From assembly GCA_026182355.1 (NCBI GenBank), contig JAPFBL010001617.1, forward strand, positions 2,108,001 to 2,172,000: 64,000 bases of DNA. The letters are read 5' to 3'. This DNA is from Hermatobates lingyangjiaoensis (Eukaryota > Arthropoda > Insecta > Hemiptera > Hermatobatidae). Within the stretch, counting starts at the first letter, position 1. Each line of letters starts with the position of its first letter. Position numbers and translations under genes: made by a program. A model generated the notes under the pieces. That model saw nothing but the letters and a program-made list of their open reading frames with translations. It ran no database searches and was not told the origin of the DNA. Positions 13,001 to 28,000 of this stretch are shown here, in pieces.

Positions 13001-16000
13001 TACAGTTCTGTTATCTCAGTTTCTACAACCCACTACACTATGAATTGTGCATATGTACTAATATTAGATTAGTAAAGAACTTAAGGTTAGGTTAGGTTAG
13101 GTGCAGTGGCAGTTCCACAAGGGAACACACTTAGGCCGAGCATTGGCCCTTTGTGATACCACACAATGAAGATTGATTCTACAGTGGGAGTCCTAAATTT
13201 TGCCTAACTCAAGTGTATTTAGAGTAGGGATCTTTAACGAGTACCTGGCATCGTACAGGCTCGGGACCGACAGTTTAACGTCCTTCTCCGAGAGACGACG
13301 TGCTCAGATTTATTCACCTCCCACATGAATAAATCGAGGGCCAGGTGGGGATCGAACCCCGGTCCTATTAGATCAGAGGCGAGCACGTAACCACTGAGCT
13401 AGCCTGACCCCCCAAAGAACTTAAAAATTCTACATAGGACTGAAGAGAGTTACAGATCACTTCGCATTGGACTGGAATAAAATGACAGGAGAGTGATTGA
13501 GAAATACCCAGTGCTTTAGACTGAATCATTAGATAACTAATGGCTTAGGTAAAATATATCCAATCTATCCTTAGGTATTAAATCTTTAAATTTAATAATG
13601 CTTTAAATATCTGGAACCAGGATGAAAATTAAATGTTTCCAAAGATACCCACTAAACGTCAGACTCACCTATTGGATTTGAAGTCGTAATTCCAAACCTC
13701 CACAAAGTAAAACCTTTTTGAGATATCGCCCAAACTTGATTAGAGAATCCACAAGATATAGACATCAATGGTTGATCACATTCAATATGATCCCAGCATT
13801 CTCCCTACAATTTTAAATTAACTAGAAAAACAAACTATAAACGCACTTAAAACATAATAGGACATACAATTGGATCACTAGACGATACACCTCTTCTAAA
13901 TAAAGCTTCACCGTTGATGCCAACAGCCCAAATTGACACCATTTCGATTACTGGCCACTGCTGGAAAATAAATAAACCACCAATGAAGATTTTACATTAA
14001 ATACACTTTATAGGAATTAAAGAGAAATAGGAAAGAAACAGGAAAAAAGCAAATCGTAAAGTATGAATTAGACAAGCGTAGCAGCAGCAGGTGGATATTC
14101 CAAAAAATGAGCAAAAAAATATTAGATTGCATTCCAACTACTTTAAATGTAATGGAGCAAATTTATTCCCTCCTTAAATGTATAAACACATTTGGTTAAA
14201 TTACCCGTAGAAGACTAAAACAAATGATCACTAATTGACTTTTCTAATCCAATTAATTACTAAGCTCGAGGAAAAACTTGCAAAATTTCCATTTTCATAT
14301 TTCGTAAAATGTATTGACAATTACAATCAACAATCAGTATATTCATTTTGTTTTACGTAATTGCATATGAAATTAAAACATCATTTTAATGAAATTAAAA
14401 CAAGTCAAAGAGATTGACGGATCAAAATGAAACTATACCTAGAAGGATGAGTTGAGATAATTTCTTTCATAATTACATTAACCAGAGTGGCGTTAAAGTA
14501 CATTCCTGTTACAGATTTTTTTTTCGCAAAACGGCTCATTAAAAAACCATGAAAATTTGCCAAAAAATTGAACTAAAAAATAGCAATTTATGAAAAAAAA
14601 TCCACGTAATTTTAATTACGGCAAAGAGCAATAATTATATAAAAACGTATTGTTTATCCCAGACTAACAGATCACCTGCTATACTTGTCGAATTCATTGA
14701 TATTTATTTAGATTGTTTACATTGACTTGGAAATTTTTTGAGGAAATCCACTGAAATAAAATTGATGTTTACAAGTATAATGGAAAAATTTAAATGATTT
14801 TTTGACTTATATAGATATAAGAGGAATGATATATTTTACGTGTAAAAAATCACAGCTAATGAATATAAATGTCTGATGCTTTCCATGGTATGATGGATTT
14901 GTCTCACAAAATGCTCTAATCAATTTATATATTGTACCCTTGAACAAAACATAATATCAGAAGAAATTTTTTTCGAGTTTATGAATCAAGTATCTATGGA
15001 TAATATTTAAGTGTGAGGAATTGACTCTTTCCTAAAGAAAGAAGAGTTATGTTTGTTAACAAATATCCAGTTTTTTCACTATTCTAATCTAATTGTTCAT
15101 ATCTATTACGTTTAAAAATTTCAACCTTCCAGCTATAAAAGTTTTAAATTATACTGAATAGCCGGCATTGACTTTGATTTGTGTATGTAAAACTGACTAA
15201 TTACTAATATATTTCTTCTCAATATACATTAACTGCAACCTAATAACAGAGTGCAGCAGGCAGGAAAAAGATAACACACCATCTGAGTTAATTGGTATAT
15301 ACGATTGTTTGGCAAAAGGAAAGAAAAGTGATTTTTATTAAATACTAGAAAGTCATAAAATTTTCAGTATAATAATTCTATAAACGACGAAAAAAATAAG
15401 ATAATTTAAAATTGAAAACATTCTTTGAAGAATAATAAATGTAATTATCCTATATCTTAAATTAATAATTATCTTAAAACAACATTTTTTCTTAGATCTT
15501 TCTGACAAAATAGGAATATTTTCAAGCTTTAAATGGGAAAATTTGTCTTAAATATTTAATGTAGAAGGAGGTCAGGTAAACTATGTAAGAGATCTACTGG
15601 CTATTGGAACAAAAGCCATGTTCTTCTGTAAAAGATTATTTCGTAACACGAAATCTACACTTTCTATTTTCAAAAACGTTATTATTGCTGCAGTTATTCT
15701 AATTAAATTATATGCGTCAGTGGTATATAATGTATAAAATAATTGGTACATATTGATGAGTGGATCAATCACTATCATCACTACTATCAGGAATGAAAGA
15801 CTAATAACATCTCCCATTTAGACATTTATATGATACCTAAATAGAACATTATATACCCAAGAAGTATAGTATTATGTTTACTGATAGTAAAGTTGTGTAT
15901 AGGCCACTCCAGATTTTTCAGATGGTTATTATATGTGTAGCGCTATACCTGTACTCATCCATCAAGTTCAAAATAAAATTTTCTTATTACTGCAGAAATT

Positions 16001-19000
16001 ACGCTTGACCACTAATATTAAATTAATAGTGAAAATTACCTGGATAGAAATATCAATAACTTTACTGTTTCCGACTTCTATCCACGGTCCATACGTAAAT
16101 AGTTTACATTCTCTAGTCCATCTTCTTCTTCTCACATAATCTGTAATGGTTTTTCTAGCATGATAACTTGCTGGAAAATCAGTTGCATATTGCCATCCTT
16201 CCGTATCAGTCCCTCCTGGAGTATTAAAATCAACTGTCCAATCTGATACCTGAAAATAATATATAAATATTTTCACGTCCCACAGTAGTAAAATAAAGAT
16301 TTCATTTCTCATGTAGTAATAGCTATAATACTCATATTAACAATTACATTATTACATCGGATGATATTGAAAACACTATCTCCAAATTAGATAGTAATAA
16401 ATATCATGGTCCTAGCAATATCCCTCCAATCTTTGTTAAAAATTGTTTCACCTATTTAATTGATACTCTTCACATATACAACATTTCCCTCAAATTTGGA
16501 AAGACACCCGTTATTCCAATTCACAAAGCTGCTAATAAATCACAAACTGAAGGCCAATTTCAATCCAATCCACTTTTTCAAAAATATTTGACTACATAAT
16601 TACTTGTAAACTTAGCAGAGAAATTAATAATTAATTATTTCTCAACAACATAGTTTTTATCCTAATAAGTCACATTCTACTAGTAATTTGCTTTCTTTTC
16701 AAAATTACACTCTCAATTCTATGAACTATGATTTACAGCTTGTTGCGGTTAATATCGACTAAAGCATTTTATAAGGTAGATCTGGTATACTTTTGTCTAT
16801 ATTGCAGGCTATTGGTATTTCAGGAGACATGTTTCACTGGCTGTAAAGTTGCCTTACAAACTAAAAACATATCATTAAATTTAAAACTTTTAAATCAAAC
16901 ACGTTCTTTTGAGCTTCTGGAGATCCACAAGAGTCCCGTATTGGTCGTCCATTAATGTTTTCAATATTTACTAACGATATTTATTCTGCCCTATAGGGTG
17001 TTTAATTTTTACTCTTTGCTGATGATCTTACGTATATTTCAAGATCACCTCCTCCCATGATTGCGAACTTCTTCAACTTTCAACAAATAAACTTCGGCAT
17101 ATTTTATTTATTTTTCGGCATATTTTCATAGTTTTTTAATGAGATGTTTAGCGTCAAAAAAACATTTTCTGAAAACAGAAACTATATGTAACGCCACTTT
17201 AGTGAATGTAATTTTGAAAAAAATAATTTCAACTCATTCTCCATGGGATGTTCTATTTTTAGCTATAGTTTCATTTTGGTCCGTTAAACGGTATGACTTG
17301 TACCGCTCTCACAAGTTTTCCGATTGAATTATAGGTTAAATTTTTTACATTTTATTTTTAAAAAAATATTTCTCGTTATTTAAAAATCTGAATATATTTT
17401 TTCGTTTATTGCATTTGTAATCTCAAAGATAATACAAAAATTTCAAATCTCTAGAGTTAGTAGTTTAGGAGAAAAAAAATGTAGTCTAAAAACAGGTTTT
17501 TGGCAAAATAAGTGACTTTGCCATCATGCATAATTGCTCCCAAACAATAGGGCTCTATGAGGTCCATTTTTCTGTGTACTTGATCCATCAAAGATTCTGG
17601 ACCGCAGCGTGGCCACCAACTTTAGATACATACTCAGCCACCCACACACAGACATCATCGAAAAAACTTCATAAAACGACTTCTGGGACCTCAAAATATA
17701 TAATTCCGACAAAATCTCGAGATCGAATTTTTTCACGATCACTATACTTTACTTACAGTAAAGTAAAATAGATATTTTATTGTATACGGATTTTGATAAG
17801 TTTGTAAACAAATAAAGTCTTACCCATTGCCAATGCATATTAAGTAGTCGAGTAGTATCCTTAGATTTCTTAATTCTTCCGGTTGAATCACTCCACATAG
17901 GTCGATCGGTAGGCAAACCTCGAGACGAGTAACCACTTAATGGATTCCAACGTTGATTTTCATAAATAAAAAATTTATAGTTATCAACCATTGAGTTCAA
18001 TCCATAACTACTTTTCTCCAAACCTGTGGAATAACAGATTATGAAATAAATAAACCATTAAAACATTATTGTTTCTCATCCTGGCAATTTAAAACTAATT
18101 AAAACCAAAGCCTAAATTTCGTTATATTAAAAAGCCAAGTTAGTAATTTTACATTAAGGAAACATTCTTAGTTATATACATATTCTTATGTTGTCCGAAC
18201 CATTTGCTATGAAAGGTTAATATACTAAACTTAAAAGTATAACTTATGTCATTAAATTCAACACAAAATGTACATAAGTACTTTAACAGAATCTCAATAT
18301 ATGGAGACATAATGTTCGTCTCTATAATGTAAACAAACCAGTTAAAATAAATTGAAATAATGTAAATAATCTAAATAAATGGTCAAATATCATGCAATGG
18401 CATTTTTCATGCAGTCTTTTTTTATGAAAAATAAATCAGCAAATTGTTAAACTAATTTGCATAAACTTCAGAGGAATGTCTGTTTAGGGATAATAGCTTC
18501 TCCTTCTTCTTTCTCATTTCATTATATATTTTAATATGTGGAGTAACCAGGAGAAGTTCGTACCGAATGAATACTGCTGGGCTGTGAATAAAATAAGTAC
18601 TACTAACATCAACAGGAAAGTTTAGCAGATCCTCTTCTACAATATCTCTGACATGATAATCAAGGTCCTACTTCAAAGGCCTTACGTGATAATCATTAGC
18701 TTCAGAAGAAATTGACAAAAAGAAAACTGTAACCATCTGCTGGAGTATTAATCAGATGTTTTTGGTCCAAATAAACAGGTGCAGACATCCGTGGCTTTCA
18801 ACTTGTCTTAAGGTCATAACCAAAGTTATCCCAATAAAAAAAGTTTATGCAGAACTATGAATAGAATATGAAAAGAAAATATCGAAAGAAGAGACTTTTT
18901 GTGATAAAGGTGATTCAGTCTTCATTAAAGCGCATTTCTACAAAATTGCCTCAAAACTTATTTCGTAGTTTAAGAACCTTCCTTCTAGAAAAACTTTTAC

Positions 19001-22000
19001 TTATGATACGATAATACTTGTATGTATACCAGAGTATGAGGAGTAGAAGATAACTAATTACTAGATAAGCAGGAATTACTTGGCCTAAAAAAATCATATA
19101 CAGTGGCGTGCGGCAACTATTTTCGCCACCAGGGGCGGTCGAAAGATTTGCCACCCCCTCTCACCATTGATAATACGTTAACCTTCAAAATTCCAGAAAG
19201 TCCTCAAAATATTTATTTTCATGGGATTACAATCAAGGATCTCATTGTAGACTGCTCTTTTTAGTCTCAGACTTTCATCTTATTACAGTACTCTTATACA
19301 TACATAGTCATCATCAAAGGAAACTAAAGATTTTTCAAAACAAAAACGTATAATTAAAATCATAACAAAATTGTTAAATTAAATTAACTAGCCACGCAAA
19401 CAAATATAATAAACTTTCAACCTTTTTAAAACACTAGTTTTGAAAAATTTAAAATAATTCATTGTTTATTTTCAAATATCACAGTTGAAAAATCCGTTTA
19501 AAAACAGTACTACACACATAAAGCATAAAAACAATCAAGACCTTAAAAATTTATTTTGGTATAAAATTTCAGGCTTGTTTGTTACCCTCTTATTTGATTT
19601 TTTTTCTATTTTTACACTCTCAAAATGCCACCCCCTTGCTACGTCACTAATCATAGATGACCTAATAATACACATAACGTCATACATTATATAAAAACAA
19701 ACTTACTTGAATGTAAACAATCAAGACACGGGGTCAATGACTGGCCTGAAAGGCTGGAAAAATGTCCATACGTATTTGGTTTAATTTACATAATTATTAC
19801 AAATAATTTACTATTGTACACTCAAAGCATTGTACAATTTTCATATTTCAATCATAGATTGAGCTTAGAAATTGAAAATGGAAAATACAATAAGCAATAA
19901 CCTGAGAGGAAATGGCCTCCCCATCCCCCTGAGTAAGCCCATAGTGTGTTATTAGCGGATATTCCCCAAACAACTCCCGATGAACATGTTTCGACCTTGA
20001 CCAAATGGCCTCCTATTTGTCTCCAAAATAAATCAGTACAGTCAATAGTAATCTGAAATCAACAACCATGCCAGAATTTTATAAGACTATGTAATCAAAC
20101 GAACAAATACACCATTTGATAATTAAGTCATTATAAGAATGGAGATACTTACTTTATTAGACTTACAAATTACTTTGTCAATACTAAACATTCCATTTAC
20201 AGTCAAATGAGAAATCATTTCAGGTCTCATCCTATGGTCAAAATACGCAAATGATACTCGGTCAAACAAAATCTGCAAAAATCATCATTTAATTTGAACG
20301 AAACATACAAAAAAAAAGACAGAATAATTCATTCTCACCTTAAAACCTTCTTTTTCACAAACAATCTCAACTGAACAGTTACTTCCTCTTTTTAATGGCA
20401 TAACACCACTCTTTTCTTCATTGTCATTCCAAATATCATTTTCTTTAGAATTTCTAACCACAACTTTCTCTTGAAATTTTGGTTTAACATGTAGAGCAAT
20501 TTTGCTGTTAGAAGAACATTCCAAATTAACTGAAAAGCTGAAAGAAATATTTATGTTAAAATACAGCAACTTTATTTCAGTATTATTATTCTAGTAACAG
20601 CACAATTAATTAGGTTATTGGAGCTACAAAACGATGGTGGGAGAACCCTGAAAACAACAATGCCATCTGTATATTTATTGTATTTGAAGGATTTGAAGTA
20701 TTTCCTGGAGCCTTAAAGTGGTACAAAATGTGTTTGGAAAGATACAGAAAGCACAGAAAGAAGTGCTGTGTTTGCGATTATTAAAACGTTTTTATTTTAT
20801 GAAACGAAGGTGAAGATAGAAACCGAAGAAAATGAATCAGGTCTAGTTAGGAAAATTGGGGAAATAAGGGAAACAACTGTCCACCAACCTTGCTTGATAT
20901 TAACAATATATTGAAAATAATGATAATTTTGCAAATAGAAGCTACTTCAAGGTTTAAAGGATATATTTCCAAAGATGAGGTCTACATTAAAAGGAAATAA
21001 CTGATAGAACCAATACTGGTAGCTACAAAAACTGAAAATTTAACTTTTATTAAATATAATAAACTTACAATTCTACAAGTAACTAGAAAAGTCAATAAAA
21101 CCTCCAAAAATTGATCAGCACAAATACATCAATAGATAGAACCAGTAAAATACGACAAACTAAATTAAAACTAGACAAGGAGATATACAGTTCTTCCTAC
21201 TATATCAGAGGATTCTCTGACTCAGGAGATAGCACTCTGCTAGTAAGAAGAAAAAAAATGGACAAAAAGATGTAAATGAACCACTCCAGGAAACTAACAA
21301 TAGTGCTCAATGTTCTGTATTAAAAAATTAAGTGACCTTCCAGAACGGCTGGTTCCTAACGAAGAGAAAAGAAATTCCTTCCGAACAGAAATGCAAATAC
21401 ATATGTTTAAAAAAACAACTTAAGGATAATAATTTCATCAACAACTAAATGATTACTGGTACACCTAATATGATAATACTGATCTCAGATACCAGATTCT
21501 CAATGAATTATTATTTATCTCCAAATGGTCTATATAGAAAAGAATAGTACATAACTTGCTCTCATCAAGAACTTTTAGAGACGTAGCAACTATGAAACCT
21601 TTGTTAGATCATAAATTGCTGACGGAGATTATAACCATCCATAGGAAAAAACTTATCTAATCTCCAAGCTTCTTGAAATATGTCCAAATAAACAAAGATA
21701 TTTTTATGCAAACAGTGCATTCAGATTATAACGAACAGCAGAAACTAGGAGATCCATCAGTACAAGAAAAGTATAAAGAAAACAGCTATTAATAGCTAAA
21801 CAATATGAAAAACAATCTTCAAGGTAAAGATATCAGTTGGCTTTTTTACTCACACATATCTTTCATGAAATAAAAGATAGACAGACATGAAAGATCCCAA
21901 TGGAAGAAATATGATACAAGTCACAAAAAATAATTTTACTTCACAAGAAAGGAAATTATTGCGTTAATCACTACTATCCCATACATCTGATGGCAATCAT

Positions 22001-25000
22001 TAAGAAAAATGTTAAGTACAATCATGGTACCATGTCAAAAGCTTTTTAGAAACTCAACGACCAGCGAAACAGGCGAGTCTGTTCGTTTGATATGATCTAC
22101 TAATCAAATCTAGGGTAAATTCTACTATTTATTTGGAATTAATGTAAATACTAATTGCACAAGGAAATCGTTGTCTAAACTCCTTTATTTGTCTCTTAAA
22201 CTGAAAAAAAGGAAGTATACATTTTTTTATGTATTAAGATTTTTTAAAGTACGTATTACTCATTCCTAGTCAACGCGTTCCGATCTCACTTTATTCATAC
22301 ATGTTAATAATACACGTTATTCATACATATTGCTTCACGAATCCCACTAGCCCACAATTTATCAAATAGTTTTATTAATACACCATCTACATTCCAGTTG
22401 GCTGGTCAAAACATATAGTCACTTCCACTTCAATTATCCAAAATAATTCATTACTTATTAATTAAATTACTTAATTGTCAAAATTTGTTACCATACCTAT
22501 CACATTCGTAAGGTATAAATCCAACTACAGTAACAGACATTCCAGGAAGAAAACCATTCGCAAGGAAGTTTTTCCATGGCACAGCCTTATTGGAAATTGC
22601 GAGGTCGCAGGTGTAATAGCCATCCTGAATCTGCCTACTCTGAAAAAAATCCGATTCCATTACGATTTCAATAAAAACGCACTATTGATGGTGACAATGA
22701 CCCTAAATTTCAGTTTTAAAAAAATCGTTTTATGTAATCTTTCAATATATACCTATTTTCAATATAACTGCAGATTTAATAAGATATTACATTGTAAGTT
22801 CTATTGATTTATAATGCAATTAGCTTGACGAATATTAATTTATAATTTTCAAGGGAACAACAACGTAGTTATAATAATACTATTTCCATGTAACATAATC
22901 TATTGAAAATTTTATTTTTAATATTAGAAAAAAAATACATACCTAATTCCTCTTATTTTCATAACTCTACCGTCTTCGGTCATTGTCCATCATCAAAATG
23001 AAAATGAAAGTTATTTTACATAATTGTTTATGTATTATCTTATCTAGATTCAATTGCTGTCTTCCTATTCATTTTTTCCTAATCGATATCATCTTATTAT
23101 ATCCAAAGAATTAACTTAGTTGTAATTTTTTCTTTAATTATTAATTATTTTTTTAATTGATTTATTTTAATTTTAACTGTTTTCCATCCCTATATTTATC
23201 AATAGTCTTTTGTATTTTCCTTCAGGTCAAATGAGTCATTAGTAGGGTGGGTTGGTCTGTGCATTAATTTTGGCCTTGTGACTTGATTATTCTAAACATT
23301 TCTAGAGTTATGACCAGTCTTTTCTGTCCTTTATGGAATATGTTTATTCAGTTTTCAATTTCATCCGTTTCATGTCAATGCGTCATTAAGTGTTTGGCAA
23401 AATAGGAATTTGTTTAATTACATTTGAAACTATGCATATGTACTTTATACCTTAAAGTCCGTCCTGCCCCCATCCTATATAATATAATCCAATATCTTTG
23501 CATTTTATGGAATTTAAATTAATAAAAAAATGTTGGAATTATATTAACATAATAGGCAACAAAGTGAATCTCATGATGCAATATTACCCAAAGAATATGT
23601 AGCACATCTTCACTATAAACGATATTTTTGTGTATAATACAAATTCGGTCCCCTAAACTATGTGAGCTGTAGTTTCACAAATTCAGTAGTTTGAATAAGA
23701 TAGTATTCAGTAGGCCAAGAAAATCTAATCCAATCCAATCAACAGAAGATAATAGATATACAATTACACAGAATAACATTGATTTGATCTATTAATGGAC
23801 TAAATCTGAAACTAGTTCAGTTATGATGACACCGTAAGGTGGGACGATGAATTTTTCTAATAATATTTCTAATCATTTCTGAGGTGATAAAAATTATATA
23901 TGCTACTTTTTAAAGTTTTCATTTTTTTTTTGTTATATATTAACATAATACCATTTAACATAATAACATTAACATAATATCCCCCCCCCCCCCCACGACA
24001 CCATGAACAATAAATGCCAAACATCGAAATTACACACAAGTTTATCCAAACATATTAATAAATTAACAGATATAGTACAGCAAGACAGACTTCACACAGC
24101 GAATTAGCTCTCATACCAAACCGAAGTGATTAACTTATTTAGAAGAAAAAAAAGAACACTTGTATATGAAAGCAATCAACGCTAACTGAATTAATAAACA
24201 TGCTTAAAAACCTGAATCAAAAATGGATCAAAAACAAAAACGTCTCCAAGAGTAGTTGTAGCCCATAATGACAGTGGCCCAGGACTTCCTTCCAATCCAT
24301 GCAAATCACAGATAACTGAAACAAATACAATTGGGTTTCCAAAGCCAGAAATATTTAAAATACTAAAACAAATAACAGATTATTCAATTATTTCAAAATC
24401 TGGAAAAGCTATTGATATTAAACTTGGGATTACTTGACCGAGCTTCTGAGACTAGCACAGATGTTTTTGGTATGACTTTAAACATGTTTGGTTCTCACTA
24501 AATTGCTTCTTCTCGTGATGACGACTAAGAAAAAATTAAGGAATAGAGAGCAAACATTTTCAAATTATAATTTGTATGTGATTGTATTGCCTTAATTGAT
24601 GAAACGCTAAAGTTGTGGGTTGAACACCCCACCTCCTACTAACAAACAACTCTCTTCGACTTGTCAATACTCTTATTAACATTAATTTACTAGATGTTTC
24701 GGCATATCCTTCCCTAAGTTAGTGTCCATAACATCATTGTGGATTGAAATCTTACAATTACTAAATTTACACTCAATCTCTGATAGTAATCCTAGTATGC
24801 CGACTAGAGTATTCAAGCTGAGAAGGGTACGACCAAGTTACTACTCCAGTCTTAACAGTAGAATTCCCTTAGAAAAGGGTTTAATAATTCAAAACAATTT
24901 TAACTCAAGACATTGGTCTTAAAAGGTTGTAAACATAAATTTTCTGAAATTCAGCTCAAAAATTTATTTGAATCAAAATTATATCTACCAAAAATTAAGA

Positions 25001-28000
25001 GTTAATATAAATTTACATGCGGAAATAAGTCATGGATACAAAAAATAAGCTACTGATTTTTCTTCACACCTCAATTTTATAAATAAGCCTACATCGGCTT
25101 TGGTATATTCTTCAAGGTTTTTTTTATTATATCCCACAGGGACAGAAACTATTATTCATAAACATACAATTTATGACTATTAACATAAAAATGTTCCATA
25201 GTATTGTACTAACTAATTAAGGAATTGTTAACGAGGCAGTATGTGGAAAGTTACAACATAAAAAATGAATAGTCTTAATTTATTGCAATATATGACAACA
25301 TTTAAAATGCAATTTAAAATAAAAATAAAATTAATTTTACACAATTAGACCGAAAAGATTGAATTAAACCTGGGTGCTGCATAGCTGATCTATTACGACA
25401 AGCAAATTTTACTTCTGTAAGGTGGAAGAGGAAATCCAGGTTTTCTGGTAGCCAGAAGCAACCATGCGGTTGTTATAAGAACATCTCAGAACCAAGACGC
25501 ATCAAGAAACCACACTGATCTCGCAGTAGACCAAAGGGTTGGGATGACTGAACCACGAAATGAACAGCCAGCTATGCCTTAACAAAGGCTTTAAGTGAAA
25601 AACTGGTGACGTGTAAACTCAAGAGCACCTACTGAGTGGCAAACCTGAGCTATTTGAAATTTTAAGTTTTCTTAGTCCTTTAGGACAATGAAGCTTCCCT
25701 GAAGGAGACGTTCCAAGGAATACCCTTTCTTCTACAACCTCTCCCTGTCACCACTCACGCCAATTCCCACCACCCCAGGTTCAATGATTGTTTCACAGTC
25801 CAAGTTCTCAAAAAAGTCCCTAGTGATAGCAGACAAGTTACTCCAGAAGCTTCTGAGGAAGCCCTAGGAGCACGCTCAAAACCTGACTTGAATTTAAACC
25901 GTTAGTTTATTTATTTATTTTTATTTTATTTTTTATAATCTCACTTTTTTATTTTTTAGAGTGTTTTAATAATTTTTTATATATTTCCTTCATTTTTTGT
26001 TTTCCTCACATTTATTCTTCTTTAATTTTTTCATTGATCTCGACTCATTGTTTTTTTTTATTTTTCTCCTTTGCAGCTGCACTGTTTTATCCCTCACCCA
26101 ATGAGTTCTCTAGTTGACTGTCGTCCCTTCGTCAATTCACTTCTTCTCCTGAGAACAACCGCTACAACGGTCGAAATATTGAAAAGTGAGTCTTTGTGCG
26201 TGGGTGGGTGAGTACCATATATATCCAAAGTTTGTGGTCACGCTACGGTCCAGAATTTTTGATGTCACTAGAATTAGTATACATGATTTTTGACAAATGG
26301 ATTTTTTATAAATGCTAGTAAACTATAAAATCCTAGTATAAAAAATTCTATAAAAGACGAAAAACGTAAAACATAATTCAAAATAGAAAAGATTCTTTGA
26401 AGAATAATAAATGTAATTATCCTACATTTTAAATTTAAAATTATCATAAAACGACATTTTTTTCTTAGATGTTTGTAACATTTTTCAGACAAAAAAAGGG
26501 AATATTTTCAAGTTTTAAATGGGAAAATTTGTCTTAAATTTCCAATGTAGAACGAGGTCATCAGGTAAACTATGTAAGAGATCCACTGGCTATTGGAACA
26601 AAAGCCGTGTTGTCCAGTAAGATATTATTTCGTAACAGGAAAAAAAACCCTTCTGCTTTTCGATAAAGTTATTACTGCTGGAGTTACACCCATGAAATAT
26701 GCATGAGTGGTGTGATATACAAAAATAAGTGTATATATTTTTAAGTGGATCAATAACTATCTCTACTATCTCCGGGAATGAAAGACTAAAAAAAAACATC
26801 CCCATTTAGACATTTATATTATACCTAAGTGGAACATTATACATTATATACTCAAGAAATGTGATATGTTTATTTATAGCAAAGTTGAGTGTAGGCCATT
26901 CAAGATTTTTTAAAATGTTTACATTTTTTTAATAATATATTATATATTTCCTTTATTTTTTGTTTTCTTCACCTTTATTTTTCTTTAATTTTTTCTTTGA
27001 TCTCGACTCCATGGTTCCGTTTTTATTTTTCTCCTTCGCGGCAGCACTGCTTTAGCCCTCACCCAGTGAGTTCTTTAGTTTATTGTCGACCGTCCGTCAA
27101 TGCACTTCTTCTCCTGAGGACTCACAAAGTGAGTCTTTGTTATGCTTCTTTCTATGTGTCACAGTTTATTTTGAGTATATATATATATAAAACTAAACAC
27201 TAGGTAATATACTACTTTCAAAAACGTAAAACTAGAAAATATTAAGATAAAATATATCCAGAATAACTCTAACTTCACAAAGGCTAGTCAAGAATCGAAA
27301 AGAGAGTCACAGTGACATTGGGAATGAGAGAACCATGTCCCAAAGAAGATTAGTATGAAAGAAATCACAATCTAGCATTCATTTCATACAAAAAAAAAAA
27401 AAAAAAAAATACCTGAGGTGATCTGAGCTTGCCACTCGTCAAAATCGACATCCCTTGTAAAATGAAGGACCAATGGATCAACAGTCTGACTCAAAGAAGA
27501 GTGCACGGTATGTAATGCCAATCTTGGAGACCCAGGTTCAGAGCAAGACGATACGCAACATATTTCATTTAATAGTATTTGATACTTAAACAAAATTGTT
27601 GGAAATTAGAATACAAATATATAACATAATTTATAAATAATTTCCAATTGTTAAAATTAGCTAATTAACAATTAATAACATTAAAAACAATGGAACTTAT
27701 GACATCTGTCCCAAAAGTTACTTTTTTTTACTATTTGTGGTCTTAATCCACAATAACGGAATGATGTATATCCAGTTGTGTACTATGTGCTTCTAAGTAT
27801 TTCTGAACAGTAAATGTATGGTTCAGAGACCTTAGATTACTATCGATTTTACAAGCTCTTTCATATGCAAATGAATACATACAAAAAATGAAATGTTTGT
27901 GAGCAAATCAACAATAAATCACACAAAAAATACGAAGTTCTTTCAACCAGTAATCATTCATGCCCTTTTTAACACGATAGGAGGTTGATAGGTATACGAA

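Noticed and set aside
13081..13105. TTAGG repeats as an internal telomere tract
   Set aside because: Only three to four units, and they lie exactly at the tail end of a SINE bounded by target duplications.
13340..13413. Functional tRNA gene
   Set aside because: A and B boxes are present, but the sequence is the head of a retroposed SINE with target duplications, and I could not fold a full cloverleaf.
20153..22639. A separate small galectin gene
   Set aside because: The exons have no own start or stop, and splice phases join them in frame to tectonin exons on both sides.
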